Positions 33,601-61,025 of a stretch of DNA of 64,000 nt are shown one piece after another. A program made the position numbers and the translations under genes. The notes under the pieces were generated by a model. The model was given only the letters and a program-made list of their open reading frames with translations, did not search any database and was not told the origin of the DNA. This DNA comes from Gavia stellata (taxonomy: Eukaryota; Chordata; Aves; Gaviiformes; Gaviidae). The first letter of the stretch is position 1, and every line of letters begins with the position of its first letter. Location of the stretch: NCBI RefSeq assembly GCF_030936135.1, contig NC_082613.1, positions 1,054,001 through 1,118,000 on the forward strand. The letters run 5' to 3'.

Positions 33601-35315
33601 TGCGCTCTCACTAGGCAGGACGGGGTCAGGAATCGCTAGTCCGGGTTCTCAACGAGAAGGAACGAGCAGGAGCAGAATACACCGGCTCTCCAGATATTCT
33701 GAGAGGTGGAAGGAGACTGCTGGGTTAGCAAATGGTCTGGATGTTCTTGGTTTTGTTTAAGAAAAGCTAATCACTGGTCGAGAAAATAGATTTTTTTTTT
33801 TCCTTTTCTTTTCTTTTCTTTTAAACACAACCATCCTGCCCTGGATGTACGGTTCCCATGATGGTGTTTCTACATGGGAGAGCGTTCCCGGGATTGTGAG
33901 CAGACGTAACTTGTACCTCCCCGATCCAAAGGGCCACTTCCCTCCCACGAGTGGCCGCCGGATTTAGTACCAGTTCATGAAAAAAAATGCTGCTTTGAAC
34001 TCAGAGGGTTAATATACTTTTGATTTGTAATTTTTTGTAAAACTTTTTACAAGGTAGCATAGTATTTCACCAGAATACCAACTACAATCCGTCCATGGTC
34101 TGATTTTTATATAATTTAGTGGTGCTTTAGAAACTTTTGTTTGGTTGTTTCGGAGCTGTACAGCTCAGTTCTTCGCCTGTATCTACCTAAGACCAATGTG
34201 AACCTTTGTATTTTTGCTCCTAATTTTGGACTCAGTGAAAGTGTACTGTTTACATGTACAGAACTCCCGGCCCCTGTGTGTTCTGCAAGACCTGCTGTTG
34301 AAGAGGAAGATGCACCTCACCCAGTTCGTCTGCTTAAGCAAGCCACAGCTTCACTCACCCACTGACACACGCACCTACCCTAAGGAAGACCCCACAAAAT
34401 TGAAACGCCCTTTACGCGATTTTGGGTTTTGCACAAGCTGTTGTATTTTTTTTCCAGTAGTTGATTTACGGATTGGCTGCAGTTCAAACCGAGAGCTGAG
34501 ACGATGCTGATGCTCCCTTAAGCGAAGCACCAGAACTCAAACAGGCCGAGTCGCGCGGTGCTGCTGTTCCACCATCCTCCTCCCGCCGAGGCAGGAGGGC
34601 GAAAGGCGCCGAGCTCGGGGTAGGGTTCAAACAACGCAGAAGAGCATCGAGCCGAGGGGGCTTGCGAGGAAGCGGGGGGGAAACACTCATCAGCACGATC
34701 AGAAACATTCTTTACCTGGTGGAATCGCCCGAGCTGGCCACTGATTTCAGATGGAGAGGGTGGGAGCGCGTTCCCTCGGGAGGCGGGGGGCTCCGAGACG
34801 AAGCAGAAGAGGATAGCGCTTTGGAAAGTTGGTGCTTTCCTGAGGGCTTGGATAGAAAGCATATGGCACTTAATCCAGCTTTTAAGGTGACACTTTATTG
34901 CTTAATCGATTCATTTTGAAATGGTATTTTTGCAGATAGGCACCTATGCAACTTAATGTGGCTCTTAAGCAGATGAGCACTTCCTCCTCAACGAGCTTGA
35001 TAAGAGTTATTTGTGTTATATACTGTGGATTTTTCCAGTAAATGTGGCTTAATATTTTAATTCTTAGAATGTGTGTCTATTATATATGTGATGCAACTTA
35101 ATTCTGTTCTGTTTGTGGAATGATTAGCACAGGCCAACTCCCTGTTCCCCTCACTTAACAAAGACCAATGAGCTGTTAATCAAGCTGTTATCTCCATGGT
35201 ATTACTTGCTAAATGCACTGATTTCATAAGTATGTGGAATCCTTTTTTTTTTTCTTTTGAATCTGTATATCATATATAAGACTGAATCTGCTTAATAAAC
35301 ACTGTATAACAAAAA
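30603..35315 (+). other. NOL4L: NOL4L 3' untranslated region (about 4.7 kb)
   Basis: The region from the NOL4L stop to just past the AATAAA at 35294-35299 has no long conserved reading frame. It becomes AU-rich toward the 3' end, as expected of a long vertebrate 3'UTR, and the size is close to that I recall for human NOL4L. A Pumilio-type UGUAAAUA is at 32883-32890 beside an AUUUAUU-like stretch. A CT-rich tract is at 33790-33823. The cleavage point is an estimate. Confidence 0.75.
35294..35299 (+). terminator. NOL4L poly(A) signal
   Basis: A canonical AATAAA lies within an AT-rich stretch, followed about 15-20 bases later by a CA-containing likely cleavage region and a GC-rich change in composition. 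Further AATAAA hexamers downstream at 35770, 36593 and 37381 could serve longer transcripts. Confidence 0.65.
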
Positions 35316-37890
35316 GGGCTTTCTCCTCCACTGTCGAGCGCCGCTGGGTGCTGCCGGCACCCGGCGCTCCCCAGCCGCTGCCCCTCGCCCCGTCGCCAGC
35401 CCGCATTTGCTCCCCAGCCCCAGCCGATGCGCTGTGCGAGAGGTCGGTGCGATTGGTCACCAAAGCGTGATCTAAATTTAGGTGTTAAAAGAAAAAAAAA
35501 ACACCTTTCAATAATTTTGACAGAAGCTGTGCTTTCCGTTCCTTAACAGACAGCCGCGGGTACCATAGAGAAGAGCAGTGTTAGCACTCACGAGTGGGGC
35601 TAGTCATAAATTTTATGCTTAACTTATATTTTGACAAAATTAATTTTGTGAAGTGTCTGGTTTTTGTGGGGAAAAAAAAAAAGGAGTTTTCATTGACGTT
35701 TGTGGAAAGTTCTCCCTCTCCCTCATGGAAAATACTGATTTTTCGTTATCAGCTTTATTCACTGAGTATAATAAATCTTTGCATCCATAAAACGTTTATC
35801 TCAAAGCGCTGTGTGGATAAAAGTCTCCTGATTTGCATCAGTGGCTGGCTGACAGTCAGGAGGACGCAGGAAAGACGAGTCAAGTCGCTTTACAGCCTTG
35901 GTGGCGACACGGCCTTTCGACTCGCACGCAGTGCCTGCGGTGCCGCGCGGGCAGGACCTTCCCAGGTTCGCTGCCACCGCCGTGAGCGACGGCCGGAGGG
36001 ACCCACCCGAACGTTTGCGCTTGCGAACGGTCACCCGGGACAGCACATCCCAAATGGACCTTCCGTACTAATTAGTTACCGTGTGCGCGCCCGGAGCTGC
36101 CCTGGGGGTTTTGTAGCACGCGCAGGTAAAGCACCTCCCCTGTGTCCCTGACACAGTCGGGTGTAACAACATGAAGCCTCTGGATAAGCTTTGCTCCCAA
36201 CTTTCAAACGGAGCAAGGGAGACGGCTGCAAGCCATGGGGATCAGCAGCGCTCGGTCACGCTGGTGTGCAAACCAGCTGTCGGTGCCTTCGGGAAGACCT
36301 GCCGTTGCGTCCCAGCCCCACGGTCGCAGTGTCTTGGCTGACTTGGAAGGTCCCCTCCGCCCGCAGCCGGCTCCGCCGCAGAGCCAGGACGCTCCAGAGC
36401 ACCGCAGAGCCGGACCCAGGCAGCAGACAGTCTGTGAGAGAGAAAACCGGTTATTTATCAGAAAATATCACGGAAAAGAAAAAAAAATCCATATTGGCTC
36501 TGTGTGAAATTCTGACATTAATGGGGTTTTCCTCGAAACCTCCAAGTTCCCCTATTCCAGAAGTAACTACTGACATCATCATCCACCACACCAATAAAAT
36601 AGTTCTTCAGTTTTAAAGCTTACCTGGGTAATAACTACTTATTTTTTGCATTCCTTATTTTTACCTTCTTTAGATTATCTGGGTATCTTCAACCACACCT
36701 GTGCCTGCAGACAAAGTCTGCCAGAGTCAGGAGAACACCGATGAACTACCAAAAACCACAAAAGCCTTTTTTCTCCCAAAGAGCTGGTGCCAGACCAGCC
36801 GCTGCCCTGGCCCCATGTCACCGCGCGCTGCCGGCGCGCAGGAGCCCTCCGAGGCCGGCGGGTTTCTGATGGGTCGGTTCCTGCCGCCGAAGGGCTGCAG
36901 CCAGGACCGGTGTTCACAAACAGATAAACCTTCGCTCCCAACGGAGCGATGCAGAGGTCTAAAGCACAAACCTCCTCCCACACTCGGGACCGAGCTTCCC
37001 TTGGCACTGAAACGCAGCAACGCTCAGCTTTGCCCCCTTTTCCCTCCCGCCACGGTTTTCGAAGCGAGCAGACCGGAGAACTGGGCTCCACTGCTGCCGC
37101 ACTCGTGCCCTCCAACCCCCGGCAGGAGGGACGTGGAGGGATGGGGAGAACGGGGCACCATCGCGGTGGTTTTGCAGCACTGCAGAACGTAAGGAAGATG
37201 TGTGTCATATCACAGCACGGATCTAAGCGCTCCCACAGCCCCACTGCCCAATTTATGAGATCACCGTCTGCCATGCAGAAGATCCACGCAATGAGACCAG
37301 AACTGAGACACGTAACACAATAATTCACATTATTCTTGTAAAAAATGCTTACTGCCTAGAAAAGAGAGAAAGGACACGCCAATAAACTAAGTTTACAGGT
37401 AGTTTCAAAAAACAGTGTGATTGGTACTGTGTCGTTATGCTCTTTAGAGAACATTTCCAGATCCAACTATTCAACAATTGAGTAAGATGGCGATGTAAAA
37501 GCCGGTAACAGCAGCAACAAGATCTGCCTGGTGACCCTCGGGCCAGCCTCGGTGCCGCTACCCATCGGCATCACCCCAGCAGGGCAGGTATCTCCCCCCG
37601 TTGCTGCGGGGGGGCTTCCGCAGCCGCTGCCTTCACCCCCGCAGCGGTCCACAGCCAGGCTGCTGCTTTCGGAGCCCTCAGGGTATCCACTGCCCACGCG
37701 GCCCGGGCAGTGCCCGCCGTAGGCGCGCCGTCTACCCGAGGTAACGGAGCCGAGACAGCAACGCAGCCCCCCCTTTTTCATCATCTGAGCAGAGCTCTGA
37801 ACACTCCCCGTTCAAAAAGAGGAAAGGAAAAGCAGTATTGCCTTAGAGAGCACGGAGGATGATTTCAGAAAAAGAGGATTGAAACCACGA
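35316..37890. other. Gap between the convergent NOL4L and ASXL1 genes
   Basis: About 2.6 kb lies between the inferred 3' ends. No conserved gene is recognised; open frames of up to about 217 codons on the minus strand (36675-37328) show no recognisable domain. Plus-strand AATAAA hexamers at 35770, 36593 and 37381 could extend NOL4L transcripts into this gap. Confidence 0.6.
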
Positions 37891-39842
37891 ATGCAGGTTT
37901 TAGAGTGTTTATTTTTCCGATACCACAAGGGACATACATGAGCAGGCCCCCCCGGAGGGCTCTGCAAACCAGACCGGTTCAATCCGTACACTACAGTGGC
38001 CCCAAAGGAGGCAGAGCCAGACCCCCCAGCTCCGCTCCCTATCTTTGGTAAGCAGGTTTCACCCCTCCGCTCTGCCGTCGCCAGGACCGCGGTCCCCTTC
38101 ACCCCGGGGCGCGGGTGCACAGGCGCGGTGGTCCCTCTCTCATTCCCACAACATGAGGCTGTCAGATGCATTAAGGATAAACCATTTCAGAGACTAAACG
38201 TGTTGCATCCCTCAGGCTTGCATCTCAAATAGGGACTTGTACGGTTAAAAAAAAAAAGTGCGTGGTCAAGGGAGGTAGGATAGAGCTGGAAAACGGACAA
38301 GAAAAAATAAAAATAAACCCCCTACAATTCTTGCTACTGCCTGCTTAAATGAAACAGTGGACTTCTCCCCCCACTGAAGCAATTCACTCTTGGTAAGTAA
38401 TTGCTCCAAAGAGGAAGAGTCACGTTTTTGCTCTCAATCTATGGATTGAGACGTTCACCTTCTTGCAAGGCAGCTGCAGCCATGCTCTACATCAGTTACA
38501 GCAACAACTGGCAATAGCTTAGAGCAGCGCCCGCTGAAATACACTCGACTCGGCAAATCCCATCAGGTCACCCTCGAGTCCGACATCACAGTCTACCCGT
38601 GCAGGGCAGCACGGACGCCCGGGCAGAGAGGGAGGCCGTCAGAACCGAGAGACACCTTCGCATGTTGAGCCTCACGTTAGGCAAGACGGAATACAGCGGC
38701 TCTGACTACAGATGCAGATTAATAACTAACACCACTTTAATGCAATACTGCTGTAGAGCCTGAAAATCCAAGGAAAAAAAAAGAACCCTTTATGTTCTAT
38801 GTACATTACATCCATTTACAGAGTTGGCCAGTACTGTGTACAACATATAAATACATGATCAAACAGATGCATAGAGGATACTTACAGGAGCCAAATAATT
38901 CACTTTATACATCCAAGAATGAAAATATAAAAAAAAGGAAAAAACACTGCTTTAAATGTTAGATGATCGTCACACAGATGCACAGCTAGACTCTCGCAAG
39001 TGGTCAGATGCTGTCGTGTTAAGGTCCTCATTGCAGGGCTGCGATGCAGAGATCGCTGGCCGCATAAACGAGCTTCTAGGAACCTCCGACGCTTCACGTA
39101 GTTTGTGTCAAGTCAGCCAAAATAGGCAGTCACATCAGCTGGTCCAAGAGTTCAGCCAGGCGCACAGTTCCCTGGGCCACACATCTTCCTGCAGACCAGC
39201 AGAAGGCATTCGGTTGGCACCATTTTTTCTCTTGCGTCCTCCGAGCCAGCTCCATCCCGTCTACGGTTCGCTGCATGCGGCTCCCCAGCCACCCGCGGAG
39301 CGCTTCACTGGGCACCACGTCCTGCTGTAGCATCCAAAGCCCGTACAGAACCATCACTGCAGAGCAGCTCTTCGCTTACGCTTACTGTACCGCGGCACTT
39401 CCCTCGCAAACCAAGAATGGAGATGGCGGAAGGGGAGAGTGGAAGACTGTAGGGCCTCACCTAGCGCAGCCCTGAAATAGAAAACACCCTGTTCCAGTTC
39501 GTTTGGATGTAAAGATTTCCTCAGCAGAGGGTCCACGGATTGCCACAGCAAACTGCCTCTCACTCAGGTGTTAGCCTCAGCACGTGTACCAGAGCACAAT
39601 CAGGATTTCCACGATAGCACTAAGCAGAAGGATCGCTCCAGTGGGGTGCAGCCCACAGAGACTGGAGTGTAACCGTGAGCAAGAAAGGGTTTAGTGGGAA
39701 GGCAAGTCAACTTTCCTCACCAAAACAAAGTGTAATAGCATTTCTACTATAAACAGAAGAGTATTTTGTGTACAGGTTTTAGGATCAGTCGTTATCAAAA
39801 TACACACACTGAATATACAATTTGTCCCATGGCCATAATTTA
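37890..39842 (-). other. ASXL1: ASXL1 3' untranslated region (about 2 kb)
   Basis: From the stop codon leftward the sequence is non-coding and AT-rich up to a minus-strand AATAAA at 37913-37908. The length is near that of human ASXL1, about 2 kb. The end point is estimated. Confidence 0.6.
37908..37913 (-). terminator. Candidate ASXL1 poly(A) signal
   Basis: TTTATT on the plus strand reads AATAAA on the minus strand. It is the last canonical hexamer before the sequence loses 3'UTR character. Other sites are possible. Confidence 0.5.
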
Positions 39843-56135
<16,293 letters not shown>

Positions 56136-56503
56136 CCTCCTCCCGCGCGGGGCGGCGGCGCGGCGGGCGCGGACCGTTAGTCGCGCGGGCGGGCGGGCGG
56201 CGGGCGGCGGCGGCGGGGGCGGGGCGGGCGCGCGCGGGCGGGCGGCGGGCGCGCGGGGCGGGGCGGGCGGGGCGCGAGGCGGGGGCGGCTCCGGGCGCTA
56301 CGGGAGGCGGCGGCGGCGGCGGCGGCTCGGGCCCGACATAACAACGGGGTCAAAGGGCTGGGAGCGGGGGGGCGGGGCTCGGCGACGGTGGCCGCGGCGG
56401 GACACGGCGGGACCCGCGCGCCGCGACCGAAGGGGCGGGGCTGGGCGCGCGAGGCGCGCGGCGGGCCTGGGCCCCGTTTGAAGGAAAACAAACCGCAAGG
56501 GCT

Positions 56504-56574
56504 GCCGGGAGCTGTAGTCCCCGCGGCCGCCTCCCCCACGGCCCCGCCTCCGCCAGCGGACTACAGCTCCCGGC
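56504..56574. promoter_or_regulatory. Inverted pair of ACTACAnnTCCC (M4/ZNF143-type) promoter motifs
   Basis: 56504-56520 reads GCCGGGAGCTGTAGTCC and 56558-56574 is its exact reverse complement, separated by 37 bases. Each contains ACTACAGCTCCCG, fitting the mammalian promoter motif ACTAYRNNNCCCR, which is associated with ZNF143/THAP11-type binding. Confidence 0.7.
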
Positions 56575-56900
56575 GGGCGCCGCCCGCGCCGCGTGGCATG
56601 CCGGGACCAGCCGCTGCCTTCGCCCTCGCCTCATGGCCGCCGGGCTCCGTCCCCCGGGCCGCGGCGGGAGAAGCGGCACCGCCTGGGCCGCGAGGCGGCT
56701 GTGTGACCGGGCAACCCCCGGTTTTCGCTCCGGCAAAGCTGGGGGGGGCGGGTTACGACCCGGCCGGGCCCCTGCCAGCAGCCAGAGGAGGGAAGATGTC
56801 GGCCCTCGCCGCGGCCTCTGGCTGCTCCCCGGCTGAGGGCTCCGGCTCTGGGCGGTTCGGGACTGTGGGGCTGCTCCTCCCCACGGAGCCGGCCCGCCAC

Positions 56901-57294
56901 GGGCAGCCGTGGCCGCTGTGAGATCTGTTTAAATCGGCAGGGCTTGCTGCTGGGCTCCCTCTGCGCGCCCGGTACCGCCGCCCTCGTTGCTTCCCTCTAG
57001 CGAGAAGCACCGGGGGCTGCGGGCCCGTCCGCCTTGGCCCGCATCGGACGGCGACCCCGGCCCGGGCCCTTCCAGCGCTTGCAGTCCCTGAGGTGCCATG
57101 TGCCATACGTCAACACAGCGTTAGGCAGTTCTACTCACGTTTTACCACTCAATAATAATGTAGTTTGCCCAGAGACTTTTTTTTTGGGGGGGGGGGGGGG
57201 AGAAAAATAACATAAGGCTTTGTAAAACGTGAAGTCGCTGAACCCTGCCGTTGCTTACAAATTAAGAATGAAAAACGGGCACGTTTTGATAGAT
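56901..57294. other. Spacer between the ASXL1 promoter and the KIF3B 3' end
   Basis: There is no gene. The spacer contains a T9-G15 homopolymer junction at 57177-57200, which is prone to length error in sequencing. Confidence 0.7.
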
Positions 57295-57312
57295 GCAATA
57301 AATCTTATTGAC

Positions 57313-57318
57313 TTTATT
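57313..57318 (-). terminator. Candidate KIF3B poly(A) signal
   Basis: Plus-strand TTTATT at this position reads AATAAA on the minus strand, within an AT-rich stretch just before the sequence leads into the ASXL1 CpG island. Confidence 0.6.
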
Positions 57319-59109
57319 ACACGTTGCATTTTAGGATCACTTTACATTCCTAGACAAAAGAGATGATACAAATAAATACAGGCTGTAAAACTATGGACAG
57401 AACTATTGACAGGTTCTTTGTCTACAGATCACCTAAGAGAAGGGGGAGATGGGTGTATCACCGGCGAGCTGCGAGTTCTGACGTGTGGACAGCTGTGCCC
57501 GCGGGGAGAGCCTCGGGCACTCCGTTTCAAAAAGAAAGGGGACGGAAGAAGGTAGTAAGCGCCTGGACCACAGAGAGTTAAACGCCCCACTGCACAGCGC
57601 AGCACAGCCAGGACCAGTGTTCTCATTTCGGTTCCATTGCCGCATCTAATTATGGCTTTTGCAGGTTATCCTTTCCAATTTGTGTGTTAACACCGCAGAA
57701 ACAGGCCCACAGGAGTCACACTGAGCCATTCAAAGCATGGTGCACGTGAACCGTCACGGACGGAAGAGAGGACAGATCCAGGTTTACAGGCGTCTCGCTG
57801 AAACTCGGCAAGCACTCTACGTTCAGTGAAGGCAGACTTACTACACCTAAAACAAATACTGGACGCAAGTCTGGTCTGATCTGTATAATGCATCAGGGTA
57901 GCCCGAGATGCTATGACAGAGGTATGTGTTTTAGAAGATTCAAGCAGCATGCAAATATTTTAAAAAAGGCGCTAGACCTACGTTAAGGATTTTAAGAAAG
58001 TGCTTCAATTCCTATGCTTCAGTGTCAGGCGGTGCTTGCTCCCAGAGCCAAGGGCCGACTTCTGCTGCATGTAACTTTTTATAAAAAGATCCCATTATAC
58101 AGATCAGAGCAAAGACGAGAAGGATGTTAAACATTCCTAGGAAGAAACTATGACGGCGCACACTGTCCAAGGGCCTCTTCCAGGAGTCGGCTGGATTTCC
58201 TGCCTTTGGCCGTTAACCTGCAGGAAGCCCAGATGGTTCAGATAACAGCCAGAGAGGGGCAAACTCGGCAGGAATGTTTCTTAAAAACTTCAACCCAGAG
58301 CTCAGTACTTTTGTACAGCTTAAGACAATGTATTTTATCTTAATATCAGTGCCACTGAGTATCTGGTCGAGGGTAAGTCCATCGGAATGAGACTCTAAAA
58401 GCTTCTGTAGCAATCCGAGATTGCCGATGAATACACTAACCAAATCTCCAACCACAGCTCCAATTTAAATACAATGACTAAATAAATGGTTTTATTCTTT
58501 CTCCACCCTATTGAATTTCTTTCACCTTGCTAATGAATTTCTACAGAATTAAAAGCAGAGCCTTTCTGACATATTAACCAGCTAGCTTATCAACACTAAA
58601 ACGAGAACAGCTCGGGTTTGCACGGCGATTTGCACTGTACCAGTCCTGCCACAAAGGGAGTTTCCAGCATAGGAGTTTAATACGGAATTCCCTATGGAAC
58701 AGTAGCGACTGAGGAACTGTGCATATGTGCAGACACAGAGGTGTCTGTGTATGCATATTTCACATAAAACTTACGTCTACATAGGTATGTACCTATACGC
58801 AGTTATGCATTCTGTTGCTATTTCAGGTTTTGGACTCCCCTTGTTTCATTTCAATTCTCTGAGCACTTACATCATACAATCATCTTTTAAAATGTCAAAG
58901 TACAGAAGATGATGTGCTAGAGAGAAAGAGGGAGGAGAGGGAAGAGAAGGTGACGTTAGGTTACGCAGCAAGAGCAAAAGGCTCTCTGTACATAAACAGT
59001 GCTTTATAAAAAGGAAGATTATGCCCGGTTTCCATGTTCAGGTTGAAAGAAATTTGTCAGATGCCTGCTCTCTCAATTATAAGCAAACTCCTCTTTCCTC
59101 CACCAAAAC

Positions 59110-59152
59110 TAATATATATATATATGCATATATGTGTGTATATATATATTAA
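59110..59152. repeat. TA/TG microsatellite in the KIF3B 3'UTR
   Basis: An alternating TA run is interrupted by GCATATATGTGTG and followed by more TA. It could fold on itself and is likely polymorphic in length. Confidence 0.9.
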
Positions 59153-60931
59153 TCTTGTGGTCCAGAAAAGCCCTCCGTGAATCAAAGCAGCCGAGTTAGC
59201 GTTTCACTGGGCCCTCCTGGGCAGCTGGCTCACCGAGGCACCGTGCCCGCAAGATGCAGAGGTGAGCTGTGCCGAGTTTTCGGTTCCTTCTGCTCATGGG
59301 GGTCAGACAGAATGAAGTTCTCCAGCCTGGGGGAAGTCACTCAGCGGATACTTAACGGACACACAAGGCAGAGTCCACACATCAGAGCATTTCTAAAACC
59401 AGGCAAGTCCTCATACACTCACAGATGTCTGTCTGGAGGAAGTCATCAGTGAGGGAGAGGAAACGGGTAAAAACGTTCATAGGATGACAGCCAACAGCAA
59501 CCAGAAAAAGTAACATCCCAAGTCTCAATATACAGTGAACTAAAACTTACAAATGAGCTGTGAGACACTAGACAGGGACACCTTACTCTGTCCTCAACGT
59601 GGCAGTTCCACCTCCCTCTACCCTGCCACACGAGCCTGCAGCGTCACAGGAGCCTGCTTTAGTCATAGGGCAGCTTTGCAAAGAGACCATCAAAAGCAGG
59701 AGTTCTTCCTCCCTTGTTTGCAAAGTAAAACCGCTGGAATTAATACCAGATTCCGTCTCCCAGACTCGGTTACATGTGCTTTCACTCCCAGTGGGCTCTG
59801 CATGGGCTGGGAGGTGCAAAGGGAAAGCTGCTAACATGGAACATGTGAGGCACAAAAGGTACCCAACGATGAAGCTCCTCAGACACCAAGGGAAGGGACC
59901 ATACTTACGAGAAGAGCGCGCTCGAAGGCAGCTCCACGTTACGGGGCTCTACCCCAGCTTACAGGGGAGAGCAGAGTCAGCCCCGTGAGCCTGCTGGGCA
60001 GGTAGCTCTGAGCCAATGCTACATTTCCCATGAACAGTGGGAGACGTGAGAAAATGGCCGTACGGCACCCCACAGTTTAAAGACTTCGTATGGACACTGG
60101 TTTGAAATGCCAGGGGTAAAGATGGAGGCAAGAGAGAGGAAGAAAGCTGTGGAGCTGGCACTGGTATGCAGATGTATTCTCTGACAAGGTGGTTCCTGTT
60201 GGTAGGGGTGAGGTCTGTAGGAGCTCAGTTTAGAGAAGCTCTTACTTATGCCTGTAAACAAGGAAAGGACTTCAGTTTCTATTGCTTCCTTTCTGGAGAG
60301 CGCAAAGTTGCTTTCAAGACCCCTTTTTTTGTCCTACAGCTCTAAAGGGAGGCACAGCTGTCTGGTGGTGAGTACATGCTGACTGCTGCCATCCTGCCTG
60401 TTCAGAGCAACTTCTTAACCCCAAACGCTGATGCCAGTTTTTCAAGCAGAAAGAGGAAAAACTATGCACCTAGTCAAGTTTGAACAGATCCTCTGCTCTT
60501 TAACCTCATTTGGTTCTCACTATGGAGCTCTGGAGCGGTGGGTCTGTTGAGATGACTTTCAACTCTGTCTTCTTATTGCCCAAAAGCAAAAAAGCCCAGT
60601 GCAGCAAAAGGGCTAGTGCAGAAGGAGAGACGGTGACGCTGTGAGGTGATCCCCATGCTTCCCATTGCTTCTAATACACTTGAACGTACCTCATGCATTT
60701 CTGATTTCCTAACTAAAATCTGTTTCCCACAGAGGCCAAATGCTGAATTGCAAGCACGTATCTTCCTGTGGCTCAGTGCACCTGGACTGGCACAAGTCAG
60801 TTAAACAGCAAAGAGGCCATCTCCAGGGAAAAGGGGCTGGAGTCTGGCTGGGAGTTCTCTCTGCAGGTTTTTACTTGTCTCTGCTCTCAGAAGGCAAAGG
60901 CTGTTCGTGCCCTGGAGAGGAACTGCTGGTT

Positions 60932-61025
60932 TTACTTTGGAACCAGCCCTCGGGACTGTGGGTAGAGCTGAGAACTATGGGTGCCTGCTGAAGAGGATCC
61001 CCCTGATTTCCTTCCAGTTTTAGGC
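60932..61025 (-). CDS. KIF3B: KIF3B last coding exon (g)
   Basis: The acceptor is CTTCTTCAG. The exon is 94 bases, ending with TAA at 60934-60932. It encodes [20 protein letters not shown] and the terminus [10 protein letters not shown], whose ending is identical to that of human KIF3B. The Ser-rich linker is slightly shorter than in human. Confidence 0.96.

Larger units (their letters stand above)
57295..60931 (-). other. KIF3B: KIF3B 3' untranslated region (about 3.6 kb)
   Basis: Non-coding, moderately AT-rich sequence runs from the stop to a minus-strand AATAAA at 57318-57313. It contains a TA-rich microsatellite (about 59110-59150). The boundary at the left is estimated from the poly(A) signal. 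Confidence 0.65.

Noticed and set aside
36675-37328. 217-codon minus-strand frame in the NOL4L-ASXL1 gap
   Set aside because: No domain or family was recognised, there is no promoter-like context, and codon content resembles random moderate-GC sequence.
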